Assembly (NCBI GenBank): GCA_944472135.2
Contig: OX235267.1
Location: 23,419,452 to 23,483,451 of the forward strand
Reading direction: 5' to 3'
DNA: 64,000 nucleotides
From: Trichobilharzia regenti
Taxonomy: Eukaryota; Platyhelminthes; Trematoda; Strigeidida; Schistosomatidae
Of the stretch, positions 42,501-53,100 are shown piece after piece. The notes beneath the pieces are model-generated. The model had not been told where the DNA came from, searched no databases, and worked only from the letters and a program-made list of their open reading frames with translations. Position numbers and translations under genes: made by a program. The first letter of the stretch is position 1; each line of letters starts with the position of its first letter.

Positions 42501-44963
42501 GGTGGGTGTCTTGCGCTGCGGGTTGGCCACCCCTCCGTACACCTCTCGAAATGCTCCCATATGACCGTGCGTCTTACATAGCCTCCCCTGAGGAAGTCCT
42601 ACTCACTGCCTTCACGTGGCGGAGGTGTTTTTTCACCAAAGTGAGGGCAAAAGCGGATGCCCGTCGCTCTTCACCGGGTTGACTGTCCATTGGATGACAG
42701 TCTAGGGGAGATGGCTAAGCCCTGATTCCAAACCTCCAACGACTGGCGTATGAAGCTCACCGGAGCTCACCGGAAGACGTATGGACAAAGGGCTTATTGG
42801 ATACCCTGAGTGTCTGGCCCCATTCAAAAAGGTGTATGAACCGGACTCCGGTCACCGGCTGCCAGTGGATAGTGGACTCCCTACTCCACTCCTACTGCCT
42901 TGTAGGTCACACCTGGTTGTGTAAAGGCTAGAGCTGCACTCTTAAACAAAAGGCCGAGCGATCCTGGGGACATCACTCGTATCCAATTCCCATGAAACTT
43001 CATGAACTCTCTTACAAACATTCCAGACGTTCATGAAGCCGCCTCATCCTCCCGTAGGAGATAGCCGAAGTAAAGTAAAGTAAGTATATTGATGCAATCG
43101 GCAATGAGCCACGCTTGAAGGTATGAGTGTCGATGATGTCACCTCTTCGCCTATAGCCCAGCAGGAGCAGCAGGGTCGTAAGCATGTCCCGCTGGTTGAA
43201 TAACAAATTCAGTGAGCGTCAGAAGTTATCAAACTACCTCCTCAGATATGTGAATTATCGTGTACTAATGGTTACTCTGAGCGATCTGTTTACGTTTAGA
43301 ATGGTGATATGAGAATACTCCTGTTTGCTTAAAAGCTTTTTCGTCAACTAGTTTGTAAATGTTAAATGGCAAATTTTGCCTTTAAATGACTTCAGATATC
43401 TCCGGAGTAGGATATCAATACTGACCGGTGTCTTCCTACAATTACTCGGTCTTATGTGCTCTGGTAGTTCTAAAGCCACTCCTAAAACAACGAACACTGT
43501 AAAACCTACAGTACTAAATCACCCGAATCAAAGATATGTTACACATGCCTAACCATCGCCTTCCTCGACAACGAGAAATGTTTGCTGACATAGTATCAGG
43601 TTGGAAAAAACTTGGCTAGGGGTGGACAAACCAAAAATTGGCTTCATCAGTCAGTGAAATTCATAACACTTAGTTCGAGCCACACCGGGAGGTGTAGACA
43701 TCCTGGTTAGTCGGGGTCCACGGGATGGTAAAGGCCAATGGCTGGAGACAATTCGTGATATCGCTCAAAATCGTTCTCAATGACAGAGCACTCAATCTTT
43801 CTGATTTATTATATCTAATTAAACTCTACTGTTCTCCCGTATTACTACTCTTCTTCCCTCACACTTCTATCTATTATCTGTTTTTTACACCTCACTTTAC
43901 CTTCTTTTGCATTGTGTGCTACATGGAGTGTGGCAACTAGAACTGCTGCACTTTTACACAAAGTTCTATGTTGAAGCCGGTCGGCCAGTCGAATAGAACC
44001 GTATCTGGATGACTGACACGACTTTGGAATTCACTTCGACACGATAGATATTTAGATACCTCAAGATTTGGTAATGTTAGGAAACAGTACTCACTAAATG
44101 ACAATGAACAAAAATCCACAATGAAAAGTTTGTAATGTGTCATAGATTTATTAGTACTCCAACACCCAGACCCAACCTCATACTAACATAAACTTGACCT
44201 TAACGTAACCCTTATTCATAGTATAACCCAAAAGTTATTTTAAACCTAAGCTCAATCGAATCCTTAAATAAAACACTAAACTCAGCAAAATTATAAAACC
44301 AGATTAGCAGCAAAATGTGGAGGTCTGACTAGTCCCTTCACACTTTTGGTGGTGGCTGCAATTCCGCAGATCCTTCAAGAGTCTTGTAGACATTGTCGCT
44401 CTATCATCTTATCGATATTATCACAACTGTATCAAGAAAACGGTATTTACCGGGTCCAATTACTTCCCATATTAATCTGCAACTAAATCAACTGAACACC
44501 ATCTTTAATTAGTAAAAATTTCACATATAAATGATGGCTACGTTTCAAGTGAAATGTTGGGATGGTACCAATCCTTCTTCGAATAACTCACCTCCACAAT
44601 ACGTCCAACTACAGTATCCCCAACATTTCCAAAATACCGTGCTTTCGGTGGTTCAACATATACAAGTTTGTTTACAATTCTCACACGTCCCGTAAGGGAA
44701 GTATGTATATTGGTGGCAGGGATGTTTGCATCACCTTTAGGTGTGTGTGGATCGGAAATTGCCGCGTTTTCATCTGTGTTCACAACAGATCGGTAGGTTC
44801 CATGACCAGTAATAAGGTTCGCGATTGAAGAGAATACTATTTCTCCAGGTATAACAACAGAACCTTGTTGAATATTGGACGATGGTTCTGGCTGACCTTG
44901 TGCGACATAATCAACAGAACGATGTCCAGGTGCTGCGATTGCAGGATACATATAAACTGGCAT
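36532..44963 (-). CDS. EXOSC2: Exosome complex cap subunit RRP4 / EXOSC2 (three exons, 380 aa)
   Basis: Exons on the - strand: 44963-44592 (124 codons), 42004-41867 (46 codons) and 37164-36532 (210 codons plus stop), joined at GT/AG sites in phase 0. The order of motifs is that of RRP4: an N-terminal domain with the GHGTY motif (exon 1), an S1 domain running from GDTVVGRI through RRWRVDVNS and the PGGELRRKS signature (exons 1-2), then EGDLI, a KRQK segment and a KH-like domain with GCNGYAW (exon 3). RRP4 is one of three S1/KH cap proteins on the RNA exosome, which processes and degrades RNA 3'-to-5' in nucleus and cytoplasm; it binds RNA but is not catalytic. The protein is longer than usual (human about 293 aa) because of an extended N-terminus and a Glu/Asp-rich insert in exon 3 (DEDDE). 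A RhoGAP exon lies antisense in intron 2. Confidence 0.9.
37477..37903 (+). CDS. Terminal exon of a RhoGAP-domain protein (partial)
   Basis: An acceptor (ACACAG ending at 37476) opens a frame that begins RVAEKQEIN and runs into MMTTPNLAIVLSPTLL, the signature of the last third of a RhoGAP domain (family pattern: VAE..E.NKMT..NLAIVFGP.LL). It continues with LAGTLFEHALIELLIKH, the final RhoGAP helix, then a Ser/Thr/Pro-rich tail (SPSHRHSQ, TPTTPATSVPVSPPS) ending in tandem stops at 37901. RhoGAP domains speed up GTP hydrolysis by Rho/Rac/Cdc42; the catalytic arginine finger would lie in an earlier exon, which I cannot find in the window. The exon sits inside intron 2 of EXOSC2 on the opposite strand. 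AATAAA at 37927 supports a real 3' end. It may be the end of a gene with long upstream introns, or an orphaned duplicate. Confidence 0.65.
37927..37932 (+). terminator. Poly(A) signal after the RhoGAP exon
   Basis: AATAAA 24 bases after the TAA stop of the RhoGAP exon, so the 3' UTR would be very short. Confidence 0.4.
38092..38335 (+). mobile_element. tRNA-derived SINE, type 1
   Basis: Head with GGTGGCATAGCGCGGCATACC, B-box GGAGTTCGATCCTCC, body CTTTACCTCGCTAAGCCAG and TAGCAACCTCATCCTG, end CCTATGTTCCACTGGGAAC and A-rich tail. Inside EXOSC2 intron 2. Confidence 0.8.
38445..38585 (-). mobile_element. tRNA-derived short repeat, type 3
   Basis: Complement has CTGGTTCGAATCTCAG (B-box). Same order of blocks as 12936-13085. 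Confidence 0.5.
38765..39007. mobile_element. Foldback/MITE-like element
   Basis: 243 bases. The outer ends TCTTTGATTGGACACC and GTGTCCAATCAAAGA are complementary, and an inner pair CAGACTGAATTCTGTCAGTC against GACTGACAATTCAGTCTG forms a second stem. No coding capacity. Different sequence from the 24418 element but nearly the same length. Confidence 0.6.
39008..40115 (+). mobile_element. Penelope-like element, strongly decayed copy
   Basis: Follows the 7.1-8.4 kb copy in order: CTGACGGATGCCACGGAAATCC, GCCATTTTCATG, AAAGAGTGTTAGTCAAATGTG, TACTACGCAGCTAAGCTCC, GAAGCCATAGCCATAAAAAG, then the same 3' UTR (ATGTACGTGTGTGATCAGAATG). Many stops. Confidence 0.75.
40138..40385 (+). mobile_element. tRNA-derived SINE, type 1 (decayed)
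   Basis: TGCGTCAGTGGTTCAGTGA head, GGGGTTCAAATCTTG B-box, GAAACCTCACCCC and GAAACTTCAAAGCTC body, AGCCTTATGTCCCACCCG end. Confidence 0.65.
40386..41015. other. EXOSC2 intron 2, no feature seen
   Basis: No coding or repeat signal recognised. Confidence 0.3.
41020..41222 (-). mobile_element. tRNA-derived SINE, type 2
   Basis: On the - strand: GTGCGTCGGTGGCACAGTGG head, GGGGTTCGAGCCC B-box, body CTACCGATATCCACGCTGAG, GGTACCAAAAATACAG-like segment and A-rich tail. Layout as at 18215-18405. Confidence 0.75.
41223..41866. other. EXOSC2 intron 2, donor-side part, no feature seen
   Basis: Nothing recognised apart from the exon 2 donor (AAG|GTATAT on the - strand). Confidence 0.3.
42470..43960 (+). 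mobile_element. RTE-like family A, internally deleted copy
   Basis: 42478-43060 is unusually GC-rich for the window (GGTCGGGGGTGGGTGTCTTG, GTCACCGGCTGCCAGTGGAT) and non-coding, as expected of a 5' leader; it includes a tandem GAGCTCACCG pair (42758-42778). 43545-43950 is clearly the 3' end of family A (AACCATCGCCTTCCTCGACA, GTGTGCTACATGGAGTGTGG). The whole ORF body between them is gone. Assigning the GC-rich part to the same element is an inference. Confidence 0.5.
43961..44590. other. EXOSC2 intron 1, no feature seen
   Basis: Nothing recognised; the exon 1 donor is at 44591 on the - strand (GAG|GTGAGT). Confidence 0.3.
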
Positions 44964-46200
44964 TGTTCAGTTACAAGTAGAGTGGTGATAGACTTGTGAG
45001 GACTATCAGAATTTGTTTTGTACCTCCTCGTGGGTGTAGCGTGACTGTCGTTCTTCCGCTTTTCATGACCTTCTAGATAAATTTTCGATTTGGTGTGAAC
45101 CAAAATGATCTTTTGCAGATTCCTTTTTCATCGTGACGTAGTGGTTTACGATCTTTAGAGAGCTTCCAAGTATTTGGTTCCTCCACTTACTCCCCATAGT
45201 TTTGGCAGACTGAGCGGAGTGATGTGAATATTTTCACAATCACTCAACAGCCTTTTGAGAAATGTTTGTGGTATGAATTTAAAGTGACATAGGAGAGATT
45301 TATCGGTAAACTTATTTTTCAACGGAAAACAAAGTGGCTTTAATGGCGACGTACCACAAAATGATTCAAGCAGTTTATATGAGTTCAGCTGTAGATTTCA
45401 GTAACAAACAGCAAAGTCAGCCGACAACCTTTTAGTCTCTGAATTCACTCCTAGACCACAAGCAAGCCTTGAATTCTTGTTTAGACAAGCGACTTCGGCC
45501 GCATAAACAGGAAGGATTCTACATGGCTGGACATTTAATCTCTTTACACCATGTGCAAATCAGAGATAAAGTTTTGCACAGTTCAAAATGAAACTCTTCA
45601 TCGCCAGAAAATTTTGCTTACTCCTTGTCAGTAGCGAATGTTCGTCTATCTACTGCGTATGCCTCTGTCTTAATGCGATATCCAATGCAGTTAGCGTAGT
45701 AATTATAGGTGCTTGCATATCGTGTCCTGCCTCACTTTGGCTACTCTGTTAGCCTTCTACCAATCAGTGACAATTCGGAAGCTTACAAATAAAAGTTAGG
45801 CTAATTCCAATAAATTTCAGCACCCAGAAGAGGCAAAAAATCTATGAAGTAATACCATCAACTGGCGCAGCCTTTGATTTCAGACAGTATTGTTAACATT
45901 TTCAGGATTCGAACTACGTGTTACATTCGAGCGACTAAACAGCGGATTAGTTCTTGGTACTTCATAATTTTAATCTGTTTTTCGTCGGCCCATCTGTAAT
46001 TTTGATACAAGTGATGCAATATATTCCGACTGCATCTACCACAATTAGCGAAACTAATTAGCTTGGGAAATAGAGAACTGAATTTTAAAGTTCCGATGTG
46101 AAATATGCGTTTCATGATTGCTGCTGCCCAAACAAGTCGCCTTACTAAATAACTACGAAGCATGCTGAAACGGATAGAAGTAACACTACGAAACGCCACG
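44964..46200. other. Region upstream of EXOSC2, no feature seen
   Basis: Should include the EXOSC2 promoter and 5' UTR. No motif I can name. A 92-codon - strand frame at 45921-46199 has no recognisable domain. Confidence 0.3.
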
Positions 46201-46204
46201 CGTT

Positions 46205-47325
46205 ATGTGTTACACCTGGAGATGTGAACAAGGCAAGGGGCTCAAGGAAACGAATAATGAGCATACTTGGTTGACTTACAATGATATAGGAATCAAATCA
46301 GAAATTAAGTATCTTGGACTCATTCTCTCTTCTGATCTCTCCTGGTCTTCCCATGTCTTAGCAATCTCCAGTAAGATATTCCGCTTGACATTTTACATTA
46401 AGAAGTTAAGACACTCGGGTATAACTCAACCCCTCATCCTACAGTTCGTAAACTCTTGCATCCTACCTATTCTTCTTTATTGCTCACCCTTATTCTTTCC
46501 TGGTTTGCCTAAAAAAGACTATGTCACAATTCGTAGAATACTGAAGACTGTCAGTAGAGTGAGTGGTGTCCCAGTGGACCACATAGTTAACGTCGTTGTC
46601 GATAGGCATTTGACTTCGTGCAATAAATTTGCTAAAGGGATTTTGTCTGACTTGGAGCATCCGCTTTACCCTCAGCTCTCACCTTGCATCTCCTCAGGTA
46701 GAACAAGGAGTAACTTCATAAAACTGTATGCTCGTACGTCTAAGTATAAGAAGTCTATGATACCATACTTGGCATGTATTTTATGTGATGAAAATAGTGT
46801 CAGGCAAGAATTAGCTAACCTTCTTTCATCTAGTAAATAAACAATTTCCTCCATCCATCCTTACATACCTTCAAGTTTTACTTTTATTACTTCTATTATA
46901 TTTATGGTCCTGTTAATTCTCTGTTTTACTCTCATAATTGCAAACACCAACTTATCTTTATGACTGCTGCAATCTTTGTTTTCCCCTCACCATATCTTCT
47001 AAAGAGGACATTATATTCAATATTTCTAAACATGAAAGGATTTCTATACCGCATCGACAATACTGTGTGAAACAAGCCCATGGCAATTTTCACTTGTATT
47101 ATTATTACCTTAGCTGTTATCATTATTATTATTTCCATTTTAAATGCTGCATGTTTTTGACACTACCTGTATTGTAAATGTGGAAAATTTTCTGTGTGAT
47201 TAATTTTTATTTTTAATTTGAGGATAATAGATGCAATATTGTGATTAATGCTGAAAATTCCATTCTGTATCACAAGTAGTGTTTTTGGAGTAAAGTAAAT
47301 TATTATTATCATTCTGAAGAAGAAA
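46205..47325 (+). mobile_element. CR1-like non-LTR retrotransposon, 3' fragment (copy 3)
   Basis: An open 211-codon frame (46205-46840) reads IKYLGLILSSDLSWSSHVLA, FRLTFYIKKLRHSGI, FVNSCILPILLYCSP and YVTIRRILKTVSRVSG: the C-terminus after RT motif 5. The 3' UTR to about 47310 ends GGAGTAAAGTAAATTATTATTATC, matching copy 1. Strong 5' truncation, but the remaining frame is intact, so it is younger than copies 1 and 2. Confidence 0.85.
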
Positions 47326-47690
47326 CCAATACATAATTCAGCTAACACTGATTTAACATCAGGCCACTGGTTTCTGTCTATTATCTATGAATTTATAAAA
47401 CTAATGTTTTATTGGTGTAGAATTCATTCATGGATATTCAGCTTTCCACCAACCTTGGCAATCAGTTTTACATTTAGAACTGATCCGTGTTAAAGCGGAT
47501 ACTTCCCTAAGATACTTTGAGTAGACAAGTTCAAGGCATGCTACAAATAAGATTGCATTATACAATATGTATTTTGATGGCACATTCGCTATACATAATA
47601 GCATGTCTCATCCTCTTAAACTACTTAGCCAGCCACATAAAACATAGAATCGCTTATTACGCATAAAAAAGGAAGCTTCAATTTCTGCTT
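47326..47690. other. Spacer, no feature seen
   Basis: No match recognised. Confidence 0.3.
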
Positions 47691-47799
47691 CTTGGAATTC
47701 TGTGAACTACAGACGGAGACACACAAGGGTGTATTAATCGCAAAGAATTCTGACTCTCAACAGCTTTCATCCAATTATCATCACTATTTCATAAATGAT

Positions 47800-49065
47800 C
47801 CCTTATATCCTGACAGGAACTTGGAGCTTCAGCAGTACATCTACATTCCGTCCTGTTCTCTGCCACCCACTTCACCGGGTTCCAAGATTGCCCACTAGCA
47901 CTCACTTCATCCCTACATGGTGATCCCCATATAGTCGTAGGAGACATGCCCAACTCATCGTTTCCCGATACGGTCCTATTTTGAGGATAGGGGCGTTCTG
48001 CATATTTGTTGTGCGTAGGTTCCTGAATAGTCCATCGCCTGTTTCTTGTTTCTGACCGTTTCTGGACATCTAATCTAGAGTACGCATCGAGGGTAGCTAT
48101 CAATGAAGGTCTGCAACCTATCGGAAGTAGTGATGGTGAGTGGTGCACTAGGTCTTCTCACCATATGGTAACGCTGACTTCATATAAGTGTTAAAAATCT
48201 GAATATTGGCACTCATCACGAGTGCAGCAGATTTCTACACTGGTTTCGGAAAATGCCTTCAAGGCCTTGAATGGCCTTGTCAAGTGCTTCGGATTTCTTC
48301 CGCTTAAACTGAATGCTGTTTGATGCTGTAGGTAACTTCATCATCCCTGTTTTCACTGTGTTAACCTGAAGGTATGCCTGTTCTGCTAACTTATTTGCTC
48401 CAGCTTGTAATTACAAGTCATCTGAGAAAGACAGATTTCCTAAGCCTTTTGGTGTATCTAACTTATGCCCAATATACTCGCCTCCCGACGTCTACCGGAT
48501 GATTCAGTCTACAACAGTAAGGAATATCATCGGTGATAGTAGGCAGTCTCGTATTATTCCTTTCCTAGCTTCAGAAGCTATACTAAATTAACCGTTGCGA
48601 ATCACCTGACAAGTGACATCATCATTTGGATGATGAACGAGGCCAGCGAATGTGTGAACCACTGCTCCCCTCAAGGTTCGGGTAGATTCCAAATTAAGTC
48701 GTCGTCGAAGGTCACATCTAAGTCGATGAAATATACCTGTTGGAGATGTGACAGCCATTTTCTACTTCTTTCGATGATGATAAGCAGCGTTTCAATTTTG
48801 TTAGCACACTATCTAATTTTGCTGAATCCAGTCTCTTCTTCATCCAGCACACCTTTAAATTTCTCTAGAATTGTGTGACCTGCAATTCTGCATGTCACAG
48901 ACAATAGCACCATTCCACACCAGTTTTCGCAGAATATTAAGTTACCCTTCTCCGGCAGTTTGACAGGTTAGCTGTCCTGGAAACCAGCAAGTATCTTTCT
49001 TTCCTCTCAAAATTTCTTTAATAGTGGTATTTCAATCTAGGTTTGTATGAGAGGACCATGGACAT
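47800..49065 (-). mobile_element. Degenerate RTE-like element, family C
   Basis: On the - strand: RNRRWTIQEPTHNKYAERP, SWNPVKWVAENRTECRC and TAEA at the 3' end (47820-48090), then further 5' a decayed RT with HLKVTFDDDL, AFDSVD-like and NWCGMVL-like pieces to about 49060. Similar layout to 18.93-21.6 kb. Confidence 0.55.
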
Positions 49066-49628
49066 TTTGAGTTTAGGCTCGCCAGGCAGACAACGGAACC
49101 ATACAAAAAGACATATAACATCATTAGTACAACCTTAATTATGCTAAATAAATATGACAGTTCTGGCTGTTTCTATCAAAATGTGCAGTAAGCAGAGCTA
49201 TTCAAGTACGTAAGTTGAAGGGGTAAGAGAGGATGTTGTGAATTTTAAGCTGGATGCAAACTAAGCCAAGACTACATTCGCGGTATATCCACCGTCTGTG
49301 CAACATTTTAGTGTGATTCGTTATTCATAATCTGTACTTTTTGTAAGTCTCACACAAATTTTCCTTTAGTTGCATACCTGCAACCATTAACTCTCCCGCT
49401 AATTGGTTACAGTTAATCACATGATGAAGCCACCTATTAACCTGATAACTGACAGCACGTATCTCCTTGCTACAACGAGCAAAATACCTCATACAAAATG
49501 TGGCAGTGGGTCACACAACAAGCCACTTCGTCGAAAGCTTCTAGCTACCTTGTCAGTACCATCTAACGCGGCTAGAACTGACAGCAAAAATATGCTGACA
49601 AACTCAGCACCTAGTTTGGAAATAGATC
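49066..49628. other. Spacer before the BEL/Pao copy, no feature seen
   Basis: No match recognised. Confidence 0.3.
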
Positions 49629-49890
49629 TGTCAATGTAGTTGCAGATTGAACGATCATTTCATGGTTGTTTGCTCAAACCCAACACCCCCATAATTTTCG
49701 CGGGTGATCAATCAGCCAGTCATCGTCTCATCAGTCGCTGTTCAGAAAGAAGCTAGAAAAAACTGTCAGGAGTAATATCGTGATTTATTGTTGTAATATT
49801 TGTTCTTAGACCTTAGTCTGTAATGCTAACAATGCTGGTTATATGTTGGTGTTAGAATAAAGAATTCTCGAGTCGCCAATCTGTGTTCTG
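49629..49890 (+). repeat. 5' LTR of BEL/Pao copy A (end uncertain)
   Basis: Closely matches 54081-54330: TTGAACGATC, TTTGCTCAAA, CATCGTCTCATC, GTCGCTGTTCAGAAAGAAG, GTTAGAATAAAGAATTCTCG (poly(A)-like AATAAA). The 3' boundary could not be placed. Confidence 0.7.
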
Positions 49891-50121
49891 GTTTTTGCAT
49901 CCGTTGGTACTAAGCGTTTTTGAAAGGCCTCGAGGGACAGCGTGAGGCCCAGCGTAGAAAGAGCCTGGCATTAACGGTTTACGAGACGTAATTGATAGTT
50001 TCTGACAGTTGATGACGGTTTCTTACAGCTTCGATAGTCTGGGTTCGTCTTTCCCGGTGCTGGCCAAGTCTTCTTTGAACAAGCGTTATCTGGAACTTTT
50101 CTGGAATTTCGGTTACATTCA

Positions 50122-51630
50122 ATGATGCCTGGGTCAAAGAAGGGACAGGGCGTCTTGGAAGTAAACAGGAAAGTAAGTCACGTTGACTTGTCGGTTACAC
50201 GTAAGGATGTCTTTGATGCTCAGCTTCATGAGTTTGTTGTACATGTTCAGCAGTCTAGGGATAATAGGTCTAAATTTGAACCACGGTGTTTCGGCGGAAA
50301 CCCAGCTGATTATTTACAGTTTGTAAAGGAGTTTGAGATCATGCTGAGTAGTTTTTCATTAAATGATAAAATGAAGTTGATGTATTTGATGAAGTACTAC
50401 ACTGGAGTTGCTTCAAGAGCTATACAGTGCTGTAAGCTCATGCTCCCTACTGAGGGATACTCTGAGGCCAGGAATATACTACGTCAAAGGTTTGGAAGAC
50501 CTTCGATGATTGTAGGGAAATTATCCAAGGCTGTTAAGGGTAAAGATGGTTAATTACGAGATGACTCTCAGGCACTCCCTGAGTTTTTGGATGATCTGTT
50601 GACTTACAAGAACGCATTGATTTCGATGGTTTGCACGAGCGGTCTGAACTCAAGTTCCGTCCTAAAGGTAATAGCGAGACGCCTACCTGCTCGACTGCAA
50701 AGGAAGTGGGTGAAGATAAGCTCCAGTATAGAGGATGAAGGTATCGAGCCAAAATTCGATGATATTCTGAAACTGGTAAACAAGAGTGTCAATCAATCTA
50801 TGAGCAAGTTTGCCAGTATATTGCATCCCACCCCTAGAATAGAGCAGTCTGAGGGTAAAACGCAATCATTGATGATGAAAGGGTCTCAGAGAGGTGGATA
50901 TCGAGAAGGCTCTATGGTGTCTAGCAATGCATATAGACTTAGTGAGTGTGACAGCTTTCGTGGCACATCCTCAACAGATAAGTTACAAGCTGCAACACAA
51001 ACACGGTTGTGTTTTACACGTTTCCAAGAAGTGCACACAATGATGAACTGTGAATCAGTGACGAAGTTTAGTGATAAGCCAAATGTGAAATCAAGGTCTG
51101 ACTCTGAATTGTGTGACGATAATAACTCGGTGAAGAAGCCTGTAATTGCAATTAGTGAGCCATTGTTGAATAGAGTGTCACAGAATAGAGTTACAGTTTC
51201 AGAGGACAGTTCTGATTCCACAAGTTTACAAGGTATTACTAGTCAGAGTGAAGGTATAAAACCTCTAATGATTTGTGAGGAAGAAACCAAATCATCCACT
51301 GCTGTTATTGAAAAGTTTGAAAATGATGAAGTCGACCAGATAGATGATGGTAAATTGAATATTTGTGATAATGATCATGATAGTGCACATTTGTCTTTGG
51401 TTGATCATGATGAAATGAGGGATATGCCTACTACTGCTAAGTGGAACAAAGGTTCTGTACAACTTGAACGTGAAGTAGAGTTAAAGGCAGATGCATTTGC
51501 AGAAGGCATGGATGCTCAAGAGACCCTCAGTGGAAGTGATCGGCGTGTAGCCCACCTATCAACAGATGCTAGTGCTAAACCGGAGCTAGTAGTAAAAGAG
51601 AGCAGAGGTGGAAGTCTTGCAGTTAGATAA
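50122..51630 (+). pseudogene. gag-like frames of BEL/Pao copy A with acidic extension
   Basis: 50122-50553 holds the BEL/Pao gag core (KFEPRCFGGNPADYLQFVKE, YLMKYYTGVASRAIQ, EGYSEARNILRQRFGRPSM). A stop and frame change at 50551 lead to 50587-51630, which continues gag (LNSSSVLKVIARRLPARLQ). The zinc knuckle (LCFTRFQEVHTMMNC) has lost its second Cys. From about 51060 the frame becomes acidic and Ser-rich (EDSSDSTSLQ, NDHDSAHLSLVDHDE) and matches nothing in copy B. The gag protein would coat element RNA in particles; this copy cannot. Confidence 0.75.
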
Positions 51631-51702
51631 CTTTCTGAATGCCGAACAACAACAGCTTCTGATCCACCGCGAAGTTCACCAACCGGTATCAATCAGTCGT
51701 CG

Positions 51703-52080
51703 TTGGTGTTGTCATCCACAATGAAAAAGACGCCTATCAACTCAAGTATCTTCTGCAATGACTATGATAGTATTGGTGCATTTGAAAGGACGACAGATAT
51801 TACTCAGTTTAGTGAGGATAAGCCAAGTGTAAACGAGAGAGTAATTGTTAAATTGACTTGCATGAATAAAGGCATTTCTAGTTTCAAGTTACTATTTGAA
51901 TGTTATTATCTTTGGTGTAAATTACTCTGTTTCTACGCTTGGTTGACCAGATACGTCGTGTGTTTGTTCGTCATCTATATTCTACGATACAATGACATGG
52001 GCGTGTTGCCGTTCAGATTTGAGGATATAGCTGATAGAAGGAAGTTGGCAAATGAACTCTGCGACGATTTTCCAACCTAG
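51703..52080 (+). pseudogene. pol remnant of BEL/Pao copy A
   Basis: LLFECYYLWCKLLCFYAWLTRYVV and FRFEDIADRR align with copy B (HPLFKYYSSWYKLL, AWLTRYVTYL, RVEDIRN) in the pre-integrase linker, then jump directly to the shared C-terminus DDFPT. So one deletion removed protease to RNase H and a second removed the integrase core. Confidence 0.7.
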
Positions 52081-52859
52081 AGCGTCAACATGAGAAGGGT
52101 TGTAGGCGTACTGGTGTAAGTCCTGCGATTCTTCACAGGAATTATATCAAGACGTGATCTGCGAGGTTATATGCACTGTTTGTTTATATGAATGGTATGT
52201 AATATCAATCGGTGTTTTTTGGATTAATTGTGTTTACTTGTTGTTTTTGTACCTTGTTATTATTGCATTTTTTGTTAAGTTGTTCATCGTGATTACTTCT
52301 GAAGTTGTTTCGAGTCTTCTACATCCGTGAATGAATTGATTGATGTTAAAGACAGCAGATTTGTCGCATGCGTCGGAGAGTCTAGTGCTGAGGATGACAT
52401 CCACACGGAAATAATGATTTGCTGCGGAATCAATGACTGAGAATGAATGTTTCTATTTAGGCTGTGCTCGCACACTCTGGGGAGCAAGAGTGTGGACGAT
52501 TGAAGCTTGCATACTGCACCGTTACTAGAACTGTGGCAGAATGAGTGACAAGCGATTGCAGTGGTAATAGGTACTGAATAGATAAGAGGATGTCCGAAGA
52601 GTGTCACGAGGTGCCGCAATGGTCACGTTGCATTCTGCAAGAGTCATTCTACCAGGTGGCAATTGTGTTGCAAGATGTCAAGAGGATACCTTTATCTGGA
52701 GGCCAGGTCGTCATCGATATGTGAGATTGTGCTGTGGGTATGCCTGTGGTGTGTTGGCTTTTCTGTTTGTTTTCCATTTCAGGTTCTCGCACTCGCATCC
52801 AAGTCAATGTGTACTTGTCGTGATGGAAGAAAGGGATGAATCCTTTTTTTGCTTGGGAG

Positions 52860-53100
52860 TGTCACTGTAGTTGAAGATTGAACGATCAATTATTGGTTGT
52901 TCGCTCAAATCCAACACCTCCATCTTTTTCGCGGGAGTTATCAGTACTGCAGTCATTTTCTCGTCGTTCGCTGTTCGTTGGAAGAGAGATAAACTATCAG
53001 GTGTATTATTGTGATAAGTTGTTTTGAAGAAATTCTCTGTTCAGTGCGAGTGTTTACTGTGGTTAAGGTACGTATCTCATATTCATTACGCTAACATGTT
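52860..53100 (+). repeat. LTR-like sequence at the 3' end of copy A
   Basis: The first 70 bases match the LTRs (GTAGTTGAAGATTGAACGATC, TTTCGCGGG), then it diverges. It is clearly less like the 5' LTR of the same copy than that LTR is like copy B. Confidence 0.55.

Larger units (their letters stand above)
49629..53100 (+). mobile_element. BEL/Pao LTR retrotransposon, pol-deleted copy A
   Basis: 5' LTR from 49629 (TGTCAATGTAGTTGCAG), gag frames 50122-50553 and 50587-51630, a remnant of pol (51703-52080) and an LTR-like start at 52860 (TGTCACTGTAGTTGAAG). Schistosomes carry BEL/Pao elements such as Sinbad; which one this is cannot be told. Protease, RT, RNase H and the integrase core are absent. 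Confidence 0.85.

Noticed and set aside
44150..44290. Telomere-like CCTAA-type tract
   Set aside because: Only scattered TAACC/CCCAA words with no regular period.
45921..46199. A 92-codon frame on the - strand upstream of the CR1 fragment
   Set aside because: No domain recognised and no support from splice or poly(A) context.
50886..51221. A 111-codon frame on the - strand
   Set aside because: Antisense shadow of the BEL/Pao gag frame.
52601..52870. An extra coding frame near the end of BEL/Pao copy A
   Set aside because: It lies in the 3' untranslated part of the element, runs into the LTR and shows no domain.
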